Positions 18,666 through 24,842 of a stretch of 64,000 bases of DNA are shown here, piece by piece. Origin of the DNA: Catenuloplanes indicus (GTDB lineage Bacteria > Actinomycetota > Actinomycetes > Mycobacteriales > Micromonosporaceae). The stretch is from positions 6,262,001 through 6,326,000 of the forward strand of contig NZ_JAUSUZ010000001.1 of assembly GCF_030813715.1 (NCBI RefSeq), given 5' to 3'. Below the pieces are notes generated by a model. The model was not told where the DNA came from, made no database searches, and saw nothing but the letters and a program-made list of their open reading frames with translations. The translations under genes were made by a program, and so were the position numbers. The first letter of the stretch is position 1. Each line of letters opens with the position of its first letter.

Positions 18666-18701
18666 CCGGCCGGCCCGCGGACCGACGGGGGCCACGGGCC
18701 G

Positions 18702-18737
18702 CTCACGACCCTCGCCTGCGTGGCGAGGGTCGTGAGC
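18702..18737 (+). terminator. Strong hairpin terminator after the ABC operon
   Basis: A perfect 16-bp stem: GCTCACGACCCTCGCC (18702-18717) pairs with GGCGAGGGTCGTGAGC (18722-18737) around a loop of four or five bases. No T-run follows on the plus strand, which is common for actinomycete terminators. Confidence 0.8.
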
Positions 18738-18906
18738 TACCTTCCTGCTCGCTTCCGGCGGCTCGTTCTCCGCACGCTGCCGACTCTGTCGGCTCGTGCT
18801 CGCCGTACCCGGACGGGCCTGTCGCGGCAAGCGGGCGCTGGTCGCCGGAAATATGGCGATATATCTTACGTATCTGCCGCGCCGCCGGCGAACGACGCCA
18901 CTCAAG

Positions 18907-18989
18907 CCTGTGTGATCAATCAGTGGAGCGTTTGGGATATCAACTTCGCTAAATGACCTCCTGTTTGCTCCACTGATTGATCACACAGG
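18907..18989. repeat. 23-bp perfect inverted repeat with a 37-base spacer
   Basis: The arms at 18907-18929 (beginning CCTGTGTGATCAATCAG) and 18967-18989 (ending TTGATCACACAGG) are exact reverse complements over 23 bases. The spacer is AT-rich. No target-site duplication flanks it and no transposase is near. It could be a very stable RNA hairpin, a paired binding site, or a small non-autonomous mobile element. Confidence 0.8.
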
Positions 18990-19209
18990 GGGTTCGACCC
19001 GCGGCGGATGGGATCACTAGATACGGCGCCGGAAATCTTTATCCGGAAATTTCGGGCGGTTGGCGCACCTGGCCGTGACGTAGGCCGATTCGGTGCCGGT
19101 GGTGTGCGGCCCGCCTGGCCGCGTGGCCGGCTATGCGCGGCCAGCGCCTCGGCGGGAATGGGCAACGGAGTCGCTCCCACGGGCACGGGTCGTCGCTGGC
19201 GCTCCTCCG

Positions 19210-19470
19210 CGTCCCGGCGCCAAGCCCTGCCGTCTGCGTTCGGGCGCTGGGTCTGCCGTTGCGTGTTTCCGGGCGTCGGGTCTGCCCTGTCTGCTTCGCG
19301 GTGCCGGGGTCTGCCGCTGTCCGCTCGCGGTGCCAGGTCTGCCGGCTGGCTGCGTCGCGGTGCCGGGCCCGTCGCCGTCTCCTTCCCGGCATAAGTCCTC
19401 CGCCCGCTTCCCGACGCCAGGCCCGCTGCCGCCTGTTCTCAGACCGGCGTCCGTCGCTGTCCATGTCCGC
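19210..19470. repeat. Imperfect ~29-bp tandem repeats
   Basis: Seven to nine degenerate units with a rough consensus TGCCGGGTCTGCCG followed by TGTCTGCTTCGCGG. The best units lie at 19246-19370 (for example CGGGTCTGCCCTGTCTGC, GGGGTCTGCCGCTGTCCGC and CAGGTCTGCCGGCTGGCTGC); those at the edges are decayed. Unit length varies from 28 to 30 bases, so it does not encode a periodic protein in a fixed frame. Confidence 0.6.
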
Positions 19471-20279
19471 CTCGGCGGCGTTACGCTTCGCCGCCACGCG
19501 TGCGCCGCTCGTCTCCCGGTCCCGGACCGGTTGCCGTGTCCGGAAGCGAGGGGCCAAGACCGTTTCCGCGCTTCCGGGCGCTGGATCGTCGTCGTGCGCT
19601 TGCAGTCCTGTCGGCCTCCGCAGCTGATCTCTCCGGGATGCTCACTGATCTATCGGGCGCCCGGCGCCCGATATTTCGGCATATCGGTGGCGTCTGTGGG
19701 TGCTGTGGTGTGGCGGGTTGCGTTGTCCGGCGGTGCCTCCGGCGGGTCTCGGGACTCCGGTGCATGGCGAGGCTTCCCGCGGGTGCGGGGTCCGTGGGGT
19801 CGGCTGTTTTTCGTGGGTGGCATGGGTTGCGTCTGTGGGCCGGGATGCACCGCCTGCCGTCGCCCGGGCGAAGCCGAGCAGATCTTCGGCAGCGCCGCCG
19901 GCCTGCGCCGAGGTCGGCAGGGGCGTCGCTGCGCGCCGTCCATGCCTTCGCTGCGGCCGCGTCGTTCGTGGCGGCCCTGTCGAAGATCTGCACCCCAAGG
20001 GTGGTGCGTCCCGGCGGTGCCGGTTCTGTGCTGGCGCACGTAAGCGAAACCACGACGGCCCGCCACCGCATCAATGCCAGCAGCCTATTTGATCTTGAAG
20101 TCGGTGCGGCCCGGATACCGCCTGCCGCCCGCTGCCCGGCTCGCCGGCGGGTATCCGGCCGTTCGGCTCACGTCACGCGCCTCCTGCTTTCCCGCAAGCA
20201 GCAGGATCGACGTACAACCGTTATTTACTGGAATTTCGCCCCGGAGTGGCGATGCGTGGGGGGTCGGCGGAGGTGGGAG

Positions 20280-20285
20280 TAGGGT
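20280..20285 (+). promoter_or_regulatory. Probable -10 box of a leaderless transcript
   Basis: TAGGGT lies 7 bases before the GTG at 20293, the spacing expected when transcription starts at or next to the start codon. It supports both expression and the start choice of the Ddl-like gene. Confidence 0.5.
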
Positions 20286-20292
20286 CACGGCC

Positions 20293-20943
20293 GTGGCCGG
20301 GGCGCGGAGGATACGGGTTGCCGTCGTGAATGACGGGCAGCCGGGGGCGGACGCTCTCGTGGCGGCACTCGATCCGGGTGAGTTCGAGGTGACGCCGGTC
20401 GAGATTCACGACGCGGGTGCGGCACCCGGGATCGCGGGTGCCGCGGCGGGGGCGATCGCGGGTGCTGACGTGGTGCTGCCCGGCCGTCGCGTCGAGGTGC
20501 TCGGGCTGCTGGAGATGGCCGGGATTCCCTATGCCGGGTCGGGCACGCTGGCGTCCGCGATCGGCGCCGACCGCGCGTTCACCCGTCAGCTCGCCACCGC
20601 GGCCGGGATTCCGGTCGCGGCCGGGCAAACGGCCGGCGGGCACCGGTTCGCCTGCGGGTTGCTGGCCGACGATCCCGAGCCGGCCTGCCCGGACGGCGTG
20701 CCCGACTCGGTACGGCGGCTGGTGCGGGCGGTCCGCGTGGCGTTCGACCTCGCCGGGCCGGCGGTCGTCACCGTGCTGGTCCCGCCGGCCGGCGACGTGT
20801 GTCTGGACGAGATCGACGCGATGCCCGATCTCGCGCCCGGCGCGGCGCTCGCGGAGGCGTGGAGCGCCGCCGGTCTTCGCTACCCGGCGCTGATCGACCG
20901 GGTGGTCCGGACCGCGTTGCGCCGCGGGCCGGGGCTGCACTGA
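20293..20943 (+). CDS. Shortened D-alanine--D-alanine ligase-like protein, catalytic domain largely lost
   Basis: 216 residues against about 350 for Ddl. Three Ddl blocks remain in order: the N-terminal strand-loop (RIRVAVVNDGQPGADALVAA), the GLLEMAGIPYAGSGTLASAI core with DRAFTRQLATAAGIPV, and the C-terminal DVCLDEIDAMPDLAPGAALA ending in YPALIDRVVRTAL. Missing are the HGxxGEDG loop (only a VEVLGLLE remnant) and nearly all the ATP-grasp domain that binds ATP. The metal ligand motif NEINTMPGF reads DEIDAMPDL, so the ligand Asn is Asp. Synteny fits: gpsA on the left and DUF3515-Lrp-thiL on the right flank ddl in M. tuberculosis. The frame is intact with a leaderless-type promoter, so it may be a maintained non-catalytic relic. 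A functional Ddl should exist elsewhere. Confidence 0.75.
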   Translation: MAGARRIRVAVVNDGQPGADALVAALDPGEFEVTPVEIHDAGAAPGIAGAAAGAIAGADVVLPGRRVEVLGLLEMAGIPYAGSGTLASAIGADRAFTRQLATAAGIPVAAGQTAGGHRFACGLLADDPEPACPDGVPDSVRRLVRAVRVAFDLAGPAVVTVLVPPAGDVCLDEIDAMPDLAPGAALAEAWSAAGLRYPALIDRVVRTALRRGPGLH

Positions 20944-20964
20944 CGCGTCGGGCGGCGGTACGGA

Positions 20965-21534
20965 TCAGGATCGGCAACCGGTCGGGACGTCCTCACGGGA
21001 GAGCAGCGTGGAAAGCACGGTCGTGGAGAACTCAGTCGTCCACTGGCCGGGCGAGTCGTAGCTCTTCGGGATCGTCACGGTCACCGGAACGCGGCGGTCC
21101 ACGGTGGTCCAGATCGAGGCGTCCGGTGTCTCGGTGGCGTGCCAGCAGACCTTGTTCAGCGGGTAGACCAGGTCCGTGGCCAGGAACGACGGCTGTTCGC
21201 CGCCGCACGCGACGGTGATCGCCGGGTCGCCGTAGGCCACGTTCTGCTCCGGGCCGGCCGAGACCGGCCGCTGTGCCAGGTTGCGCACCGTCACCGGCAG
21301 TTGCGAGGTCAGCGCGCGGCAGGCGACGGTCTCGTCGTCGTCCAGCGCGGGCGCGGCCATCTCCACCGGCACGGTCGACGCCGGTTGCGGCGCACCGGAC
21401 GCCGGGGTCGCGGACGGTGTGGCGGAGGGCAGCGACGAGACGGCGATGATGCCGACGGCGAGCGCCGCGGGCACCGCGACCGCGGTGGCCCACAGCGCCG
21501 CCGTACGGGTGGTGCGATCCTTCTCGGCGGGCAT
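20965..21534 (-). CDS. DUF3515 membrane-anchored protein
   Basis: A 189-residue protein with a single N-terminal membrane helix (TAALWATAVAVPAALAVGIIAV), a Ser/Ala/Pro spacer, and an exported domain with cysteines in TVACRALTSQLP, TVACGGEQP, NKVCWHAT and VPTGCRS that may form disulphides. This fits DUF3515, an actinobacterial family of unknown function that keeps its place between ddl and thiL. It starts directly after the Lrp-type gene's stop (TAGATG), so the two are co-translated. Confidence 0.85.
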   Translation of the reverse strand: MPAEKDRTTRTAALWATAVAVPAALAVGIIAVSSLPSATPSATPASGAPQPASTVPVEMAAPALDDDETVACRALTSQLPVTVRNLAQRPVSAGPEQNVAYGDPAITVACGGEQPSFLATDLVYPLNKVCWHATETPDASIWTTVDRRVPVTVTIPKSYDSPGQWTTEFSTTVLSTLLSREDVPTGCRS

Positions 21535-21768
21535 CTAGAGCCGCACCACCGAGCAGGTGACGGTGCGGGTGATGCCCGGGACCAGCTGGACCTTGCTCAC
21601 GACGATCTTTCCTAGTTCGTCCACCGTGGTGGCCTCTGTGAGCACCACCACGTCGTAGGGGCCCACGACCGCGTCGACCCTGATGACGCCGGATATGTTG
21701 CTGATCTGCGCGGCCACGTCACGCGCGCGTCCGACCTCCGTCTGGATGAGGATGTACGCCTGGACCAC
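21535..21768 (-). CDS. Lrp/AsnC-type ligand-binding (RAM) protein without DNA-binding domain
   Basis: A 77-residue stand-alone RAM domain: YILIQTEVGRARDVAAQI, GVIRVDAVVGPYDVVVLTEA and QLVPGITRTVTCSVVRL follow the beta-alpha-beta-beta-alpha-beta order that binds amino acids in Lrp/AsnC regulators. There is no helix-turn-helix. Such short forms are widespread in actinobacteria next to thiL. It is divergent from thiL and shares an operon with the DUF3515 gene. Ligand unknown. Confidence 0.9.
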   Translation of the reverse strand: MVQAYILIQTEVGRARDVAAQISNISGVIRVDAVVGPYDVVVLTEATTVDELGKIVVSKVQLVPGITRTVTCSVVRL

Positions 21769-21855
21769 GACACGACTCCTATCCGCCGCCGCCGGCGGCT
21801 CGATTGGTGAAACTACCGTACGGAAGTGCTGGTCCGTGTGCAGGAGGAGCGCAGG

Positions 21856-22809
21856 GTGACTGAGGGGATGTCAGTGGCACAGGATGGTGAGTTCGGGCTG
21901 ATCGCCCGGGTCACCGCGCGGCTGACCGCCGGCCCGACCTGCCTGCTGGGACCGGGCGACGACGCGGCGCTGGTCGCGGCGCCGGACGGGCGGGTGGTCG
22001 CGTCCACGGACGTGCTGGTCGACGGCCGGCATTTCCGGCGGGACTGGGGCAGCGGTAACGACATCGGGCACCGCGCCGCGGCCGCGAACCTGGCCGACAT
22101 CGCGGCGATGGGCGCGTACCCGACCGCGCTTCTGGTCGCGCTCTGCGCGCCGCCCGATCTGGACGCGGCCTGGGCGGAGGAGCTCGCGGACGGGCTGTCC
22201 GAGGAGGCGGAGAGCGTCGGCGCGAGCGTGGTCGGCGGCGACATGTCGGCCAGCCCGACGCTCACGATCGCGGTCACCGCGCTCGGCGACATGCACGGGC
22301 TCCAGCCGGTGCTGCGCAGCGGCGCGCGACCGGGCGACGTGCTCGCGATGGCCGGGCGGGTCGGGTTCGCCGGCGCGGGCTACACCGTGCTGTCCCGCGG
22401 CTTCCGCACGCCGAAACTCCTGGTCGACGCGTACCGCCGCCCGCAGGTCCCGTACCAGCAGGGCCCGATCGCGAACCGGCTCGGCGCCACCTCCATGATC
22501 GACATTTCCGACGGCCTGCTCGCCGACCTCGGCCACATCGCGAAGGCCAGCCGGGTCGCGATCGACGTCCACCGCGACGCGTTCGACCTGCCCGACCAGA
22601 TGCGCGACGCCGCGACCGCGCTCGGCGTCGACCCGTACAGCTGGATCCTCGGCGGCGGCGACGACCACGCGCTCTGCGCGACGTTCCCGGCCGGCGTGGC
22701 GCTGCCGGCGGAGTGGCGGCAGGTGGGCACGGTCCGCGAGGGCGCCGGCGTGACGGTGGACGGCGACGCCTGGGAAGGCCGCCTCGGCTGGGACCACTTC
22801 AAGAGCTGA
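21856..22809 (+). CDS. thiL: Thiamine-monophosphate kinase
   Basis: Phosphorylates thiamine monophosphate to the active cofactor thiamine pyrophosphate with ATP. Motifs: GEFGLIARVTARL at the start, LGPGDDAALV, STDVLVDGRHFRRDW, ANLADIAAMGA, VVGGDMSASP, MIDISDGLLADLGHIA and the GGGDDHALCATFP block. The frame is open to 21826, but GTG 21856 has a strong ribosome binding site (AGGAGGAG) and gives 317 residues, normal for ThiL. A TACCGT element near 21814 may be the -10 box. A 43-bp dispersed repeat lies just after the stop. Confidence 0.95.
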   Translation: MTEGMSVAQDGEFGLIARVTARLTAGPTCLLGPGDDAALVAAPDGRVVASTDVLVDGRHFRRDWGSGNDIGHRAAAANLADIAAMGAYPTALLVALCAPPDLDAAWAEELADGLSEEAESVGASVVGGDMSASPTLTIAVTALGDMHGLQPVLRSGARPGDVLAMAGRVGFAGAGYTVLSRGFRTPKLLVDAYRRPQVPYQQGPIANRLGATSMIDISDGLLADLGHIAKASRVAIDVHRDAFDLPDQMRDAATALGVDPYSWILGGGDDHALCATFPAGVALPAEWRQVGTVREGAGVTVDGDAWEGRLGWDHFKS

Positions 22810-22817
22810 GATCCATT

Positions 22818-22860
22818 TTCCCGCTTCCGGCGGGGTTGCGTTCCGAGTGCTCCCGCGGGC
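22818..22860 (+). repeat. 43-bp dispersed intergenic repeat, copy A
   Basis: Begins TTCCCGCTTCCGGCG and ends TGCTCCCGCGGGC, identical at both ends to copies at 38293-38335 and 60374-60416, with a different 15-base middle. It lies 8 bases after thiL and ends one base before the remains of a sigma factor gene. Confidence 0.85.
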
Positions 22861-22861
22861 A

Positions 22862-23285
22862 CCGGTCAGGTGGGCGGTCGCCTTCCGGAAAACCGGGAAC
22901 ACGGCCGTACCCGTGCGGACGGGACCGCTTCGACCCGGACCGCGGCGAGCTGCTGCCCTGGCTCTACGGCATCGCCACGAACGTGCTCCGCCGGCACCGC
23001 CGGGTGGAGATCCGTGCGCTGCGCGACGCCGCCCGCGGCGAGGCCGCCCCGCACCGGAGCACGCGAGGCCGCCGCCTCCCGGGTCGACGCGGCCCGCGAC
23101 GTCGCCCGCCTCTCCGGCGTCCTGGCCCGCCTGCCCCGCCGGCAGCGCGACGTGCGGATGCTGTTCGCGGTCGCCGAACTGGAGTACGGCGAGATCGCCG
23201 CCGCGCTCGGCATCCCGCTCGGCTCCGTCCGGTCCTCGCTGCACCGGGCGCGCACCAAGGTCCGCGCCGGTGGCGGTCCGGCTCA
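22862..23285 (+). pseudogene. Broken ECF sigma factor gene
   Basis: Pieces of one ECF sigma factor are spread over three reading frames. RWAVAFRK (from ~22868) is a possible tail of region 2. DRFDPDRGELLPWLYGIATN with VLRRHRRVEIRALRD (22923-23049) is the segment after region 2. VARLSGVLARLPRRQRDVRM and LEYGEIAAALGIPLGSVRSS plus LHRARTKVR (23107-23265) is region 4 with its helix-turn-helix, in another frame. The shift lies between about 23045 and 23060. The first ~70 residues are missing, cut off at the 43-bp repeat. After 23285 a short stretch (MREPELLFDRSTGWRV in a third frame) may be what is left of a partner gene. A sequencing error could explain one shift but not the missing N-terminus. 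Confidence 0.75.
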
Positions 23286-23551
23286 ACGACAATCCCATGC
23301 GGGAACCGGAACTGCTCTTCGACCGCTCGACGGGCTGGCGGGTGGGCAGCCAGGTGTCCCGGTTCGGCCCGGCCCGCCGGACGGTGCCACTCGACCCGGC
23401 GGTGGCCGGCTGTCCGCTGGAACCTGGATCGCGGAACGGACGCTGGACACCTACGGCCTGGTCGAGGAGCCGGGACAGGTGCCGTAGCGGGAATCTCATT
23501 TGCCGGATGACCTCTGGGTTTCGGCTCGTCGTGGTCGTACCCTCTCGCTCT

Positions 23552-24013
23552 GTGAAGGATTTTGAGGTGCGGTCGGTGGGCTATGACGAGCCGGCGGCGC
23601 AGATCGTCATGCGGGCCGCGCTCGCCGAGCTGGCCGGCCGCTACGGCGGCACCGGCGACGACACCCCGATGGACCCGGCCGAGTTCGTCCCGCCGCAGGG
23701 CGACTTCGTGGTGGCGTTCCTCGACGGCGAGCCGGTCGGCGGTGCGGGCTGGCGTGCGCACGGCGACGAGGACGCGGAGCTGAAGCGGATGTTCACCGCC
23801 GCCACCGTGCGCGGCCGCGGCATCGGCCGTCGCGTGCTGGCCGCGGTCGAGGACTCGGCGCGGGCGCGGGGCCGCCGCCGGTTGATCCTCGAAGTCGGCG
23901 ATCTTCAGCCGGAGGCCATCGCGATGTACAACGCTTGTGGGTATGACCGGATCGAGAACTTCGGCTTCTACCGCGACGCGCCGGGCTGCCTCTCGTTCGC
24001 ACGCGTCCTCTAG
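23552..24013 (+). CDS. GNAT-family N-acetyltransferase
   Basis: A 153-residue acetyltransferase. The acetyl-CoA binding motif is TVRGRGIGRRVLAAVEDSAR (about residue 87), followed by RRLILEVGDLQPEAIAMYNA and GYDRIENFGFY, typical of motif B. The substrate is unknown. No ribosome binding site precedes GTG 23552, but a TACCCT box ends 8 bases upstream of it, suggesting a leaderless transcript that begins at this GTG. Its last ~70 bases overlap the likely start of the chitosanase gene. Confidence 0.85.
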   Translation: MKDFEVRSVGYDEPAAQIVMRAALAELAGRYGGTGDDTPMDPAEFVPPQGDFVVAFLDGEPVGGAGWRAHGDEDAELKRMFTAATVRGRGIGRRVLAAVEDSARARGRRRLILEVGDLQPEAIAMYNACGYDRIENFGFYRDAPGCLSFARVL

Positions 24014-24842
24014 GGCGTGGTTGGCGGCGGCCGCGGTGCTGCTGGCCGCCACCGCGTTCGTGCTGGTGGAGACCGTGCACCCGGGCCCGCCGGGGCTCCC
24101 GGCCGCGCCGCAGCGGAAGGTCGGCCGGCTGGACCTGACCGCGCCCGCGAAGAAGGAGATCGCGATGAAGCTGGTCTCCAGCGCGGAGAACTCGTCGCTG
24201 AACTGGCGGGCGCAGTACGGCTACATCGAGGACATCCGGGACGGCCGGGGCTATACCGGCGGCATCGTCGGTTTCACCTCCGGCACCGGCGACATGCTTC
24301 CGGTCGTGCGCCGGTACGTAGCGGCCCGGCCGAAGAACAACCGGCTGGCCCGCTACCTGCCCGCGCTGGGCCGGGTGAACGGCACGGCCTCGCACGCCGG
24401 CCTGGACCCGGGTTTCCCGGCCGCATGGCGGGCCGCCGCGACCGACCCGGCGTTCCGGGCCGCGCAGGACGCGGAGCGGGACCGTGTCTACTTCAACCCG
24501 GCGGTCGGCCAGGCGAAGAGGGACGGGCTGCGCGCGCTGGGCCAGTTCGCCTACTACGACGCGATGGTGATGCACGGCCCGGGCGCGGACCCGGCGAGTT
24601 TCGGGGGCATCCGGGCGGCCGCGATGCGCCGGGCCCGGACGCCGGCCCAGGGCGGTGGCGAGGTCGCCTACCTGACCGCGTTCCTGAACGCGCGCGCGGC
24701 CGCGATGCGCCGCGAGGAGGCGCACCGGGACACCAGCCGGGTGGACACCGCCCAGCGCGTCTTCCTGACGGCCGGCAACCTGGACCTGAACCCGCCGCTG
24801 CGCTGGTCGGTCTACGGCGACCGGTACGCCGTCACACGCTGA
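23943..24842 (+). CDS. csn: Secreted chitosanase, glycoside hydrolase family 46
   Basis: An endo-chitosanase that cuts beta-1,4 glucosamine polymers outside the cell. The mature domain closely follows Streptomyces N174 CsnA: KKEIAMKLVSSAENSSLNW with the catalytic Glu, YGYIEDIRDGRGYTGGIVGF with the catalytic Asp, RDRVYFNPAV, LGQFAYYDAMVMHGPGADP, and RVFLTAGNLDLNPPLRWS near the end. A signal peptide (AWLAAAAVLLAATAFVLVE) precedes it. Start choice is uncertain: GTG 23937, ATG 23943 or a TTG near 24020; the first two overlap the GNAT gene in another frame. It converges on the hybrid kinase gene with an 11-base overlap. Confidence 0.92.
   Translation: MTGSRTSASTATRRAASRSHASSRAWLAAAAVLLAATAFVLVETVHPGPPGLPAAPQRKVGRLDLTAPAKKEIAMKLVSSAENSSLNWRAQYGYIEDIRDGRGYTGGIVGFTSGTGDMLPVVRRYVAARPKNNRLARYLPALGRVNGTASHAGLDPGFPAAWRAAATDPAFRAAQDAERDRVYFNPAVGQAKRDGLRALGQFAYYDAMVMHGPGADPASFGGIRAAAMRRARTPAQGGGEVAYLTAFLNARAAAMRREEAHRDTSRVDTAQRVFLTAGNLDLNPPLRWSVYGDRYAVTR

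Larger units (their letters stand above)
18666..20279. other. 1.6 kb gene-free stretch with repeats
   Basis: No convincing gene on either strand: the open frames here have no ribosome binding site, no recognisable domain and an amino-acid make-up (Arg/Pro/Ala/Cys) typical of random GC-rich sequence. It holds a terminator hairpin, a 23-bp inverted repeat pair, a block of imperfect ~29-bp tandem repeats, a small dyad (CCGATAT/ATATCGG near 19670), a longer dyad near 20110-20155 (GGATACCGCC against GGCGGGTATCC) and a TCCTGCT/AGCAGGA hairpin near 20180. Patches such as 18850-18990 and 19015-19060 are unusually AT-rich for this genome. It may be a graveyard of lost genes. Confidence 0.6.

Noticed and set aside
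18720-18956. A 78-codon open frame starting inside the terminator hairpin.
   Set aside because: No ribosome binding site, no recognisable sequence, and it runs through the inverted repeat.
18984-19004. T-arm-like sequence (GGGTTCGACCC) suggesting a tRNA end or attachment site.
   Set aside because: The five-base stem does not form and no acceptor or anticodon arms fit; no integrase is near.
19210-19470. Possible CRISPR array.
   Set aside because: Units touch each other without spacers, vary in sequence and length, and no cas genes are present.
19093-20043. Open frames of up to ~316 codons on both strands in the gene-free stretch.
   Set aside because: Residue composition is that of noise, they pass through the tandem repeats, and no start signal is seen.
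9934-20292. Accessory block as a prophage, integrative element or biosynthetic cluster.
   Set aside because: No integrase, transposase, structural phage or biosynthetic core genes, and no direct repeats bounding it were seen.
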